A DNA stretch of 64,000 bases from assembly GCA_028289585.1 (NCBI GenBank), contig JANQPI010000020.1, positions 284,039 to 348,038 of the forward strand, given 5' to 3'. The position numbers and the translations under genes are program-made. This DNA is from Candidatus Zixiibacteriota bacterium (GTDB lineage Bacteria > Zixibacteria > MSB-5A5 > GN15 > FEB-12). Shown here one piece after another: positions 43,334-51,649 of the stretch. Positions within the stretch are counted from its first letter, which is position 1, and every line of letters begins with the position of its first letter. The notes beneath the pieces were generated by a model that had not been told where the DNA came from, did not search any database, and saw only the letters and a list, made by a program, of their open reading frames with translations.

Positions 43334-44164
43334 TTGACGTGGCTGGGTCGCCGCTTCCGTAATCTTCGAGCAAGAATCGAAGTATACTTGCAAGCTCGTC
43401 GTGAGAGATCGCAAAGCAGGCATTATGACGGACACGCTCTGTTTCCTAGCTTGGGTGTCTCACCGAATATCCCTGAGAAAGATGCTTGGTCGAGATTCCC
43501 TGAGAAGTCCTACCTGGACCTAACCTGGCACAACTGGGACGATTTTGACGACTGGCTTGACTTCTGGGATGAATCGCTGGTTGACAGTATTACAGCCGTC
43601 GTAAATCCGACTCACCTGCTAGTCGTCGCCGGAGTAATTCGCGATCCGTTGGCAGTTTCCGACGCGGAGCTCATGAAACTAGCATCAGGCTCTTGGGGAC
43701 TGAACGATGGAGTATTAGTTAGTACTCCTCGAGAGTACCGGTTTGATTCGATCTACAAGTTGTACTCATGCAATTCGAGGGAAATTCCGGATCTTCTTCT
43801 CTTGCCTCCCAGTTTCTATCCAAGTTTCGCCAGATGGAATGCAGGTGAAAACGATGATCCACGCGCAGTTGAAGTGGGCTATGTTGGGTGTCATATGCTC
43901 TACCTGGAAGAATCTGATCAGATTCACTCTACGAATGACCTGGTGACAATCTTGGAAACAACGGAGAACGAAGCCTTCGTTTTGGGCAATCGATTAATCA
44001 TGCACTTCGGTGTATGGCTGGAGGAACACGGTGGTAACTTCACGCTATATGATCTCTCGCTGAGCGACAAACTCTTCAGTCATCTAGCCACACACTTCGG
44101 GCCGAGGGAGAACGTCCACTGGAAGTTCGGCCCAATATCGAATGATGTTGGATGGTTTGAATAG
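43334..44164 (+). CDS. Hypothetical protein, probably horizontally acquired
   Basis: 276 aa from TTG 43334, chosen because GGGAGGAG lies 4-5 nt upstream and no ATG occurs before residue 114. Basic N-terminal 32 residues (RRFRNLRARIEVYLQARRER), then an acidic, Trp-rich soluble domain (LTWHNWDDFDDWLDFWDES). No transmembrane helix. Visibly lower GC and different codon use than its neighbours, and bracketed by copies of the same 29-33-bp repeat. I do not recognise the family; a cargo or defence/immunity gene is possible but unproven. Confidence 0.65.
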   Translation: MTWLGRRFRNLRARIEVYLQARRERSQSRHYDGHALFPSLGVSPNIPEKDAWSRFPEKSYLDLTWHNWDDFDDWLDFWDESLVDSITAVVNPTHLLVVAGVIRDPLAVSDAELMKLASGSWGLNDGVLVSTPREYRFDSIYKLYSCNSREIPDLLLLPPSFYPSFARWNAGENDDPRAVEVGYVGCHMLYLEESDQIHSTNDLVTILETTENEAFVLGNRLIMHFGVWLEEHGGNFTLYDLSLSDKLFSHLATHFGPRENVHWKFGPISNDVGWFE

Positions 44165-44177
44165 TGAGGAGAGTTGA

Positions 44178-44554
44178 GTATGTGGCCGGCAGGTGTCCTC
44201 ACCTGCCGCGTAGACAATACAGTGAACACTGGATCCCGGCTTTCGCCGGGATGACGATCGGTCGACGCTGTCACCGTGGCGTCTCGTGGGCGGCAGGCCC
44301 CCGGCCTGCCCCTAGCCCCACCCGAAGGGTGGGGTACAGACTTTGGGACCCTCGCTTACTCGAAGTCACCCCGAGCGGAGTCGAGATGCGACGGCACGTG
44401 CCTGTAACTTTGCGGTCATGTCTCGACCAGGCTCGACATGACAAGTAGCACCGTTTCTTGGGCGGCAGGTGTCCCTTCGACTGGCCCAAGACAGGTCCCA
44501 CCTGTCACTGAAACATTGCAATGAATACTGGATCTCCGCCTACGCGGGGATGAC
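44178..44554. repeat. Mosaic repeat island between the orphan gene and pcrA
   Basis: No gene between 44165 and 44565. Modules in order: GGCAGGTG-TCCT-CACCTGCC inside the right flanking repeat (44178-44210), a CTGGATCCC...GATGAC palindrome (44229-44255), GGCAGGCC-CCC-GGCCTGCC (44292-44310), CCCCACCC-GAA-GGGTGGGG (44316-44334), GTCACCCCGAGCGGAGTCGA (44365-44384), a GGGCGGCAGGTGTCCC module (44460 onward) and a second CTGGATC...GATGAC copy (44528-44554). It is the densest repeat cluster in the window. Confidence 0.8.
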
Positions 44555-44565
44555 GGACAACGCCG

Positions 44566-46773
44566 CTACCCAATCACTTTCAGGTTGGCGTAGCGGGCCA
44601 TCAGTTTCTTGACGCCCAACCCGGCGAAGTTGACCTCGATCCGCAACGAATCGCCGAACCCATCGACTGTCATGATCCGACCCTGCCCGAACGTCTTGTG
44701 CTGCACAATGCGACCCGGTTGTAGGACTTCGTCTTCTTCGTAGACGTAGGTCCTTCCCGACGCCGCCGCAGGTTGCGCTGCGCGCCGTCCGCCATTGCCA
44801 AACAGCGACGCCTGCGCTGGGCGCGACGATGCGTCGTACGAATAGACTTTGCGCGTGCGAAGCTCCAACCGATCGAGCAGTGCCTCGGGGATCTCTTTGA
44901 TAAACTGCGAAGGAATCGTTTCGACATCGGCGAACCGTCCGCGAACAGCAGCCGAGAAGAGGTGCAGGTTCTGCCGCGCGCGTGTCGCGGCGACATAGAA
45001 CAGCCGACGCTCCTCCTCAAGATTCATCGGATCATCGGTCTGCCGTTGCATCGGAAAGAGCCCCTGTTCTAGGCCCACGACATAGACCGTGTCGTATTCC
45101 AACCCCTTTGCCGAGTGGATTGTCATCATCGACAACCGTTCCTCTTTCTCCTTATCGAGATCATCGAGATCGGTGTAGAGCGCGATTTCGGAAAGGTAGT
45201 CGGGGAGGTGCGCGTCGGGATGCGCGGTCATGAACTCCGCTGCTCCATCGACGAGTGCTTCGAGGTTTTCGATTCGTGCTTCAGCGGTGTGCGGTTCCTT
45301 GTTCTGCCAGTAGTCGACGTACTTGAGGTCTTTGATCAGTTGCTCGACCATCAGATCGACCGGCTGCGTGTCGACCATCGCGCGATACGATTCGATCAAC
45401 TCGACAAACGCCGCAATCCGCTTGGCTTTGCCCGCCAGCGACGGATACGCTCCGGCGTTCGCACAGATACCGTAGTATGAGTTCTCTTCATCGACAGCGA
45501 GCGCATGGATTTCGTCGACGGTCGTCTTACCAATCCCGCGATTCGGTGTACCGATGATGCGGTCGAACGAAACGTCGTCGGCCGCATTGGCAATCAGTTG
45601 CAGATAGGCGAGAATGTCACGAATCTCCGCCCGGTCATAGAACGCGGTTCCGCCAACGACTTTGTAGGCAATGTTGCGGCGACGGAGTTCCTCCTCAAAC
45701 GGCCGTGACTGTGCGTTGGTGCGATAGAGGATGACCTGATTGCGAAGCGACGGTGCCCCCGCGGTCTGCACGCGATCGACAACCTCTTTCGCCTCCTCTT
45801 GCGCGTTATCGACCAGGATCAGGTCGATACGATCCCCCTCGCCAGCATTGGTCCACAGCTCTTTCGGTTTTCGCTGGGAGTTGTTGGCGATAACCGCCGA
45901 CGCCGCTCTGAGAATTGTGCCGGTCGATCGATAGTTCTGTTCTAGTTTGATGATCCTGGCGCCGGGGAAGTCGCGTTCGAATTCGAGAATGTTGCGGATG
46001 TCGGCACCGCGCCAGGCGTAGATCGACTGATCCTCATCTCCGACAACACAGATATTTTGATCCGGGTTGAGCAGATGTCGCAGCATGAGATACTGGACAT
46101 GGTTCGTATCCTGGTACTCATCGACCATCAGATAGCGAAAGCGTTGCTGCCAGCGCGAGGCAACATCGGGATGATCCCGCAGCAAATAGACCGTTTCGCA
46201 AATCAGGTCATCAAAGTCCATCGCACCGATCGATCGGAGCCGTCGCTGGTAGAGCGTATAGAGTTCGGCGCGGCGGGATTCAAAGTAGTTGTTCGCTTTC
46301 GACGCGTATGCCTCGGGCGTAATCAACTGGGTTTTGATATCGGATATCTTCCGCAGTTCCGCCTTGGGCGGGAATTGTCCTTCGGGATAGCCAAGACGCC
46401 GCACGCAGTCTTTGAGTAACGCCTGTGAACTTGATGTATCAAAGACCTGAAAACTTGACGAATACCCGATTGTCTTATGCTCACGCCGGAGCAGTTTGAG
46501 GCCAAGCGAGTGGAACGTGCTGATCCACAGATTGGGGAGTGCACCGAGGAGCGCGCCGACGCGTTCGCCCATTTCGTTGGCCGCTTTGTTGGTAAACGTG
46601 ACCGCCAAGAGTTCGTGCGGTGCCGCCTTGCGCGTGGCCAGGATATAGGCAAGCCGCTGGGTAAGCACGCGGGTCTTCCCCGACCCGGCACCGGCGATGA
46701 CAAGCAAGGGACCGTCGGTAGTCGTGACCGCTTCCGCCTGAGGCGGATTGAGATTCTTGATTAACGCTTCCAT
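44566..46773 (-). CDS. pcrA: PcrA/UvrD-family DNA helicase
   Basis: 735 aa SF1A 3'-5' helicase for nucleotide-excision and replication repair. Q motif LNPPQAEAV, Walker A GAGSGKT (28-34), DEYQDTN, GDEDQSIYAWRGAD, QNYRS, MTIHSAKGLEY and VAATRAR are all present. The C-terminal Tudor-like RNA-polymerase-contacting region (VQHKTFGQGRIMTVDG) is typical of PcrA/UvrD. ATG 46771-46773 is preferred over GTG 46785. Assignment of pcrA versus uvrD is a matter of naming. Confidence 0.95.
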   Translation of the reverse strand: MEALIKNLNPPQAEAVTTTDGPLLVIAGAGSGKTRVLTQRLAYILATRKAAPHELLAVTFTNKAANEMGERVGALLGALPNLWISTFHSLGLKLLRREHKTIGYSSSFQVFDTSSSQALLKDCVRRLGYPEGQFPPKAELRKISDIKTQLITPEAYASKANNYFESRRAELYTLYQRRLRSIGAMDFDDLICETVYLLRDHPDVASRWQQRFRYLMVDEYQDTNHVQYLMLRHLLNPDQNICVVGDEDQSIYAWRGADIRNILEFERDFPGARIIKLEQNYRSTGTILRAASAVIANNSQRKPKELWTNAGEGDRIDLILVDNAQEEAKEVVDRVQTAGAPSLRNQVILYRTNAQSRPFEEELRRRNIAYKVVGGTAFYDRAEIRDILAYLQLIANAADDVSFDRIIGTPNRGIGKTTVDEIHALAVDEENSYYGICANAGAYPSLAGKAKRIAAFVELIESYRAMVDTQPVDLMVEQLIKDLKYVDYWQNKEPHTAEARIENLEALVDGAAEFMTAHPDAHLPDYLSEIALYTDLDDLDKEKEERLSMMTIHSAKGLEYDTVYVVGLEQGLFPMQRQTDDPMNLEEERRLFYVAATRARQNLHLFSAAVRGRFADVETIPSQFIKEIPEALLDRLELRTRKVYSYDASSRPAQASLFGNGGRRAAQPAAASGRTYVYEEDEVLQPGRIVQHKTFGQGRIMTVDGFGDSLRIEVNFAGLGVKKLMARYANLKVIG

Positions 46774-46860
46774 GAGATACCGCACTATACGGCGACGTAC
46801 ACGGAGACGGCAACTAGTGTCCCGAGGACAAACTGAGAATGTGAAAAACGGTGGCTGCTA

Positions 46861-47493
46861 CTAACGAACGCGGACGAAGATATACGGACCGTGTTCGGAC
46901 CCCCACACCTGGTTACCGTCGTCGTCCCACCCCTGATCGAGCGTTTCCAGACGGTCGGCGTGGATCGTTACCTCCGAAGTTGCCCACGATGCTCCGCGCA
47001 ATGTCGACCCACACGTCTGTTTCCCGGTCGCACCGACAAACGCGCCATCGGTAAACGTCATGCGGATTTCACACCCGTCGCGCAACATGAGTGAATCAGG
47101 AGACAACGCATTGAGCGGCTTGGTGTCGGCATACGCTCCTGCGAATCGAAGCGGCTCGGAGATCGAGTAAACCGTGGAGACAAGCGAACCGTCGGAATCG
47201 GCAGTCAGGTGATAGACGCGCTGGCGATAGGGGCGATCCAGTGCGGCCGCCGATGCCTGTTCGACATACATCCAGAGTCCGTCGTTGCGGTCGGTCCAGA
47301 TCGGGACCATTTCGAGACGAATGTCGAAGAAGTTGCTGTCGGCCTCGGCTTGGGCGGTCGAGGTAAACGATCCGGTGAGCCAGGCGGCGAGGCGACGGAG
47401 ATCATCAACCTCCTCGCGGTCAACCGCGGATACGGAAGCTACCGACACCACAAGCAGCAGCCCAAAGAACGCTGCGACGATACACCGTTTCAT
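46861..47493 (-). CDS. CpeT/CpcT-family protein, secreted
   Basis: 210 aa. Signal peptide (MKRCIVAAFFGLLLVVSVASVSA), then the CpeT pattern: LAAWLTGSFTSTAQA, VPIWTDRNDGLWMYVEQA, YRQRVYHL, a GC...F..G...C core and DQGWDDDGNQVWGSEHGPY. In cyanobacteria CpeT/CpcT proteins attach bilins to phycobiliproteins; here there is no sign of phycobiliproteins and the protein is predicted to be exported, so the role is probably different. GGAGG lies before the ATG. Confidence 0.85.
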   Translation of the reverse strand: MKRCIVAAFFGLLLVVSVASVSAVDREEVDDLRRLAAWLTGSFTSTAQAEADSNFFDIRLEMVPIWTDRNDGLWMYVEQASAAALDRPYRQRVYHLTADSDGSLVSTVYSISEPLRFAGAYADTKPLNALSPDSLMLRDGCEIRMTFTDGAFVGATGKQTCGSTLRGASWATSEVTIHADRLETLDQGWDDDGNQVWGSEHGPYIFVRVR

Positions 47494-47561
47494 GCAACAC
47501 CTCCTGTCGACCCAAGGAGTGATCGAAGTAACTCGGGTGCAAGCACGATCTCACAACGAAA

Positions 47562-47584
47562 CGGCCCGGAGAATCTCCGGGCCG
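47562..47584 (-). terminator. Terminator after the 72-aa gene
   Basis: CGGCCCGGAGA-A-TCTCCGGGCCG, perfect 11-bp stem, followed on the minus strand by TTTCGTT. It lies between the 72-aa gene and the CpeT-like gene. Confidence 0.8.
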
Positions 47585-47610
47585 CGACGTGAATCCTATG
47601 AAAGCAATAG

Positions 47611-47829
47611 TTACGCGGCGGATTCGCGCACGTAGAGACGATGCGAGAGCGGGGCGACGCCCTCCTCGCGATAGAGAATCGTAAATGAGTCAGCCGACGG
47701 CTCAGTCATACCGTCCGAAAATCCTAAACCCAGGCTAAGCAGCGCCTGACGTTCCGCTTCCACACGGTTGGTCGGAACGTGGTACATTTCGTACGCGGTG
47801 TTGTTGCGATTGATCTTGATCAATGCCAT
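47611..47829 (-). CDS. Small hypothetical protein
   Basis: 72 aa, soluble, with GGAGG and a 6-nt spacer before the ATG and its own terminator. N-terminus MALIKINRNNTAYEMYHVPT, C-terminus HRLYVRESAA. No family recognised. The clean expression signals support a real gene. Confidence 0.7.
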   Translation of the reverse strand: MALIKINRNNTAYEMYHVPTNRVEAERQALLSLGLGFSDGMTEPSADSFTILYREEGVAPLSHRLYVRESAA

Positions 47830-48104
47830 CCGGTTCCTCCGTTCTGTGTCCGGGTGGTCCTAGAGCAATCAATTTGCCAACTTGTGGTAACCCTCCCCCT
47901 AGGTGACGCAGTCACCCTTCTTAGCCTATGTCTTTTAACGTGTTAGACGTTTGATTTTGAAGTCAGACAGAACCTTATACGGGCCGTCGGCCCAATTGAG
48001 AGCAAGTTAGCCCGGATTAGCGCTGCACCTGATTGCAGACAAACCGTCGATCTGTGCAGGCAGAGAACAGTCGGCCGACGCTCCCCTCCGCGGTCGGATC
48101 GACA

Positions 48105-48110
48105 TATATT
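48105..48110 (+). promoter_or_regulatory. -10 hexamer of a leaderless transcript
   Basis: TATATT six nt before ATG 48117, with no Shine-Dalgarno. The same TATATT plus 6-nt arrangement precedes the KARI gene at 60923-60928 (minus strand). Confidence 0.6.
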
Positions 48111-48116
48111 AGCCGC

Positions 48117-48656
48117 ATGGTCTGGCGCTCGAACAACCAAGCCAGCTCTGGAACCGAGGCTGCCGAACAGATGCGTCGGGAGATGATGCGGGAGCAGTTG
48201 CCCACCGATCAGAATCTCGCCGCCGGCATATTTGTCGGTACGGTTGCGTCGCTGGCCGGGGCAGCGGTCTGGGCGACGATCTCGGCGTTCTCCGGGTGGG
48301 ACGGGTTCATCCTCGCCCTCGGCTTGGGCTATCTGGTCGGACTGGCCGTTCGACTCGCCGGGAGAGGACGTGATTTTGTCTTTGGTATCGTCGCCGCGTT
48401 ACTGACAGCTTTTGGCTGTTTGATGCGGAATCTTTTCTACGAAACATGGCTGATTGCCGAGCGAACCGGTGAAGGATTTCTTGAAGTCCTCTGGTCGCTC
48501 GATTTTGTGACCGCGGGTGAACTGTTGGTTGCTCCGCTGCTCGACGCCGGCTTCTCGGCGGTCGTTTGGGGATCGTACGCTATCGGTGTCCTCAACGCGT
48601 TTCAAACCGGCCGGATTTCATCGTCGAAAGACAAGCCGGATTCACCGATTTCCTAA
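48117..48656 (+). CDS. Membrane protein, paralogue of the next gene
   Basis: 179 aa with about three or four transmembrane helices. A helical soluble N-terminus (residues 1-35) precedes the first membrane segment. The segment GYLVGLAVRLAGRGRDFVFG ... GCLMRNLF is shared with the protein at 48755-49330 (GWLVGLTMRTVGKGTDPIFG ... GCLLGNLM). No named family recognised. ATG 48117 fits a leaderless start; an upstream in-frame extension of 28 residues is rejected. Confidence 0.7.
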   Translation: MVWRSNNQASSGTEAAEQMRREMMREQLPTDQNLAAGIFVGTVASLAGAAVWATISAFSGWDGFILALGLGYLVGLAVRLAGRGRDFVFGIVAALLTAFGCLMRNLFYETWLIAERTGEGFLEVLWSLDFVTAGELLVAPLLDAGFSAVVWGSYAIGVLNAFQTGRISSSKDKPDSPIS

Positions 48657-48754
48657 GCGCGATAGGCGCGGCTGTCACAATTCTGCACAATCGTTTCGGG
48701 ACGCCCAAGTCCGTGTTCGTCATCGCCGATAGTGTGGGATGAGGAGGCTCCACC

Positions 48755-49330
48755 ATGATGACAGCACCAACCAAGACACCATCTCCCGAACCTATGCCCG
48801 ATAACTCGACGCCGACTCCCGACGTCGCACCAGTTATCGATGAGGCCAAGCTGCATCAGTTGCAGCTGCGCCTGAAAGACGAACAGCAACTCAGTCTGGG
48901 CATCGTCATGTCTCTTGGTGTCATGTTCGCGACGGCCGTTGCTTGGTCCGCCATCACCTATTTCACCGAATTTCAAATCGGCTGGATGGCGGTCGGCGTT
49001 GGTTGGCTCGTGGGTTTGACGATGCGAACCGTTGGCAAAGGCACCGACCCGATTTTCGGGTTTGCTGGTGGAGCAATTGCGTTGATGGGGTGTCTGCTCG
49101 GGAATCTAATGACGGTGGCGGCATTTGTCGCAGAGTACGAACAGGTCGGCGTAGTCGGTACATTCTTCAGCCTGCTGATGCAACCAGCGGTCATGATTGA
49201 CGCAATCGTCCAGACGTTCTCACCGATCGATCTGCTCTTCTACGGACTCGCTGTCTGGTTCGGCTACAAGTACTCGTTCCGTCAACTCACACCGGAGCAA
49301 CTTGCTGAGATTACGCGGCCGGCACGGTAA
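48755..49330 (+). CDS. Membrane protein, paralogue of the preceding gene
   Basis: 191 aa: proline-rich N-tail (about 30 residues), a short amphipathic helix, then three to four transmembrane segments. It shares the G-[WY]-LVGL-x2-R-x2-G-[RK]-G-x-D-x2-FG and GCL-x2-NL pattern with the gene 98 bp upstream. GAGGAGG lies upstream of two adjacent ATGs. Tandem duplication is likely; function unknown. Confidence 0.72.
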   Translation: MMTAPTKTPSPEPMPDNSTPTPDVAPVIDEAKLHQLQLRLKDEQQLSLGIVMSLGVMFATAVAWSAITYFTEFQIGWMAVGVGWLVGLTMRTVGKGTDPIFGFAGGAIALMGCLLGNLMTVAAFVAEYEQVGVVGTFFSLLMQPAVMIDAIVQTFSPIDLLFYGLAVWFGYKYSFRQLTPEQLAEITRPAR

Positions 49331-49342
49331 CCCCCGGCTACC

Positions 49343-50131
49343 CTAACAGGTGAGCGAACCAATGAGCGTCGTGACCGCCTGACCGCGCAGGATGACGCGG
49401 TCGCCATCGACCTCGGTCTCCACTCGACCGCCTCGAGCAGATGCCTGATAGCCGACGAGCGGGTCACGTGACAACCGCTCTTTCCAGTACGGCCCGAGAA
49501 TGCAATGGGCCGAGCCTGTCACCGGATCTTCGGGCACGCCGACCGCTGGGGCGAAAAAACGAGAAACGAAATCGAAATCGTCGGTCGAGGCCTCGGCAGT
49601 CAGAACGACCGCTCGTATCGGTAACCGCATCAGGGCGTGCATATCCGGTGTGGCTGCCCGAACGATCGATTCATTCGCAACCTCGATCAGATAGTCATCC
49701 TTGAATTGACCCGCGAATTCGGGCGTTACACCAAGAGCTGTCACGAGCGGTTCGTGGGCAGTCACTTCGGATACCGGACGAGCGGGAAAATCAAGCGCAA
49801 TGAGATCCTCGGTCCGCCTCGCGGTGAGTAGACCGGCATGGGTTTCGAAGCGAAGCGTATCTCCCGCGACTTCATGGTGTGTCCACAGAGTATGCGCCGA
49901 CGCCAGCGTGGCATGGCCACACAATGCGCTCTCACGAGTTGGCGTGAACCAACGCAAACGCCAGATACCGTCGGAGACGGGGTGGAGAAACGCCGTTTCG
50001 GAGTAGTTCATCTCCAAAGCCACGTTCTGCATCCACGCATCATCGGCCGGACGATCGAGAACACAGACGGCTGCGGGATTGCCGCGAAACGGCTCATTGG
50101 TAAACGCATCAACCTGGACGATTTCCAGCAT
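49343..50131 (-). CDS. PhzF-family isomerase/epimerase-like protein
   Basis: 262 aa two-domain PhzF fold. The catalytic glutamate is Glu45 in MNYSETAFL, with LCGHATLASAH and EDPVTGSAHC as the family's two conserved loops. Most PhzF homologues outside phenazine clusters have no known substrate, and no phenazine genes are nearby. GAAGGGG lies 5 nt before the ATG. Confidence 0.9.
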   Translation of the reverse strand: MLEIVQVDAFTNEPFRGNPAAVCVLDRPADDAWMQNVALEMNYSETAFLHPVSDGIWRLRWFTPTRESALCGHATLASAHTLWTHHEVAGDTLRFETHAGLLTARRTEDLIALDFPARPVSEVTAHEPLVTALGVTPEFAGQFKDDYLIEVANESIVRAATPDMHALMRLPIRAVVLTAEASTDDFDFVSRFFAPAVGVPEDPVTGSAHCILGPYWKERLSRDPLVGYQASARGGRVETEVDGDRVILRGQAVTTLIGSLTC

Positions 50132-50215
50132 GACGGCCCCTTCGGACGACTACTCCAGATGGTGACTCGTCACATCACGACGTGACAAGCGCAGTTGTGG
50201 AAACGAGGAGACTTG

Positions 50216-50554
50216 TTAGGTGGCGAACGACTTCATCGCTTCTTCGCGCGAATCAAAGCTCTCGAAGACCGTGATCAGTCGCGTGATCGTCAGAATTGAC
50301 TCGATCTTGGTGATATTGGCCAGGACCAGTCGACCGCCCGAGTTCTTCACCGTGGTCAATGCTGAGATGAGCATGCCGAGACCAACCGAGTTCATCCAAT
50401 CGACATTCCGCAGATCGACAACAAAGTGCTTCTTGTTCTTCTCGATGTACTCGTGAATCTTACCGTGGAAGAGCGTCGTTTCGTCGCCGCCCATGATCTT
50501 ACCGGAGACATCGAAGATGACGATATCGTTTTCGAGGTTGTCGTCGAATTTCAT
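50216..50554 (-). CDS. STAS-domain anti-sigma factor antagonist
   Basis: 112 aa single STAS domain. The phosphorylatable serine is Ser56 in VDWMNSVGLGML, matching SpoIIAA/RsbV. It would release a sigma factor or regulate a partner when dephosphorylated; no kinase/anti-sigma or phosphatase gene is adjacent. AAGGAA precedes the ATG. Confidence 0.9.
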   Translation of the reverse strand: MKFDDNLENDIVIFDVSGKIMGGDETTLFHGKIHEYIEKNKKHFVVDLRNVDWMNSVGLGMLISALTTVKNSGGRLVLANITKIESILTITRLITVFESFDSREEAMKSFAT

Positions 50555-50757
50555 CGAAACCAGATTCCTTGTTTGGGCGGAATGAGCCGCGGCATCGTGT
50601 CTGCCAACCGGTGATCTCCGGTGGCGTTCCTGTCAAGATCGAGAAAGTAGGCCGCCCCCCGGATGTCCGCAAGCCTCTTTTGGATTGCTGAAGCTTGCCA
50701 CACGACCGGTGCGGCCGTACTCTCGGGCAACCGATGGTCACCCCCCGAGTCGCATAG

Positions 50758-51645
50758 ATGGTTGAGTTTCCCATTTCGGGGGTCGAGACCTACGTCTGGC
50801 TACCACCTCTCGTCGCGTTTCTTGTCGCGGCATTAACGTCGCTGGGCGGGCTCTCCGGCGCCTTCCTGATCCTTCCGTTTCAGGTTTCGATCCTTGGCTA
50901 TACGGGTCCGGGCGTATCGGCAACTAATCTCATCTACAATGTTGTCGGGACCCCGGGCGGGATAATCCGCTACTGGCGGGAAGACCGACTGATCTGGCCT
51001 CTCGCCTGGGCGATCGTGGTTGGCAGCTTGCCGGGTGTCCTCGCCGGCGCCTACATCCGCATCGAGTATCTCCCCGACCCGCTCGCCTTCAAACTGTTTG
51101 TCGGCTGTGTGCTGCTGTTTCTCGCAATCAAGATGCTTGTTTCAGTCGCGCGCGGTAAGCGGAAGCGGCCTATGACGGGTGAATTCGATGTCGTGGTCGA
51201 ATCACGAGCTCCGGCGCGCCTGACCTACACTTTTCAGGGGCATCGTTACGACGTCGCACCCTGGCAGATCAGTGCTACGGCTCTCCTGATCGGCGTGGTC
51301 GCGGGAACCTACGGTATCGGCGGGGGGGCATTGATGGTCCCGCTGTTGGTATCGGTCTTTGGTCTGCCGATCCACACCGTCGCGGGTGCTGCGCTGTTCG
51401 GCAATTTCGTTACCTCGGCGGTGGGAGTGGGGTCCTATCTCCTGCTGGTGGGTATCGGGGTAGCCGATCGCTCCGCCCTCCCCGATTGGTGGCTTGGCCT
51501 TTCGTTCGGTGTGGGCGGTCTCCTGGGCACGTATGTGGGCGCCTGGATGCAGCGTTGGATACCCGCACGAATCATTGCGATGATCATCATTGCGGCATTA
51601 CTCTTCATTGCGACCCGTTACATCCTCGATTTCTTCGGAGCCTGA
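50758..51645 (+). CDS. TauE/SafE-family membrane permease
   Basis: 295 aa with seven to eight transmembrane helices and the duplicated TauE glycine motifs (SLGGLSGAFLILPFQVSILG and VAGTYGIGGGALMVPLLVSV). Family members are proposed exporters of sulfite or sulfonates; the substrate here is unknown. The stop is 4 nt before the KefB-type gene, so the two are probably co-transcribed. Confidence 0.88.
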   Translation: MVEFPISGVETYVWLPPLVAFLVAALTSLGGLSGAFLILPFQVSILGYTGPGVSATNLIYNVVGTPGGIIRYWREDRLIWPLAWAIVVGSLPGVLAGAYIRIEYLPDPLAFKLFVGCVLLFLAIKMLVSVARGKRKRPMTGEFDVVVESRAPARLTYTFQGHRYDVAPWQISATALLIGVVAGTYGIGGGALMVPLLVSVFGLPIHTVAGAALFGNFVTSAVGVGSYLLLVGIGVADRSALPDWWLGLSFGVGGLLGTYVGAWMQRWIPARIIAMIIIAALLFIATRYILDFFGA

Positions 51646-51649
51646 TCGC

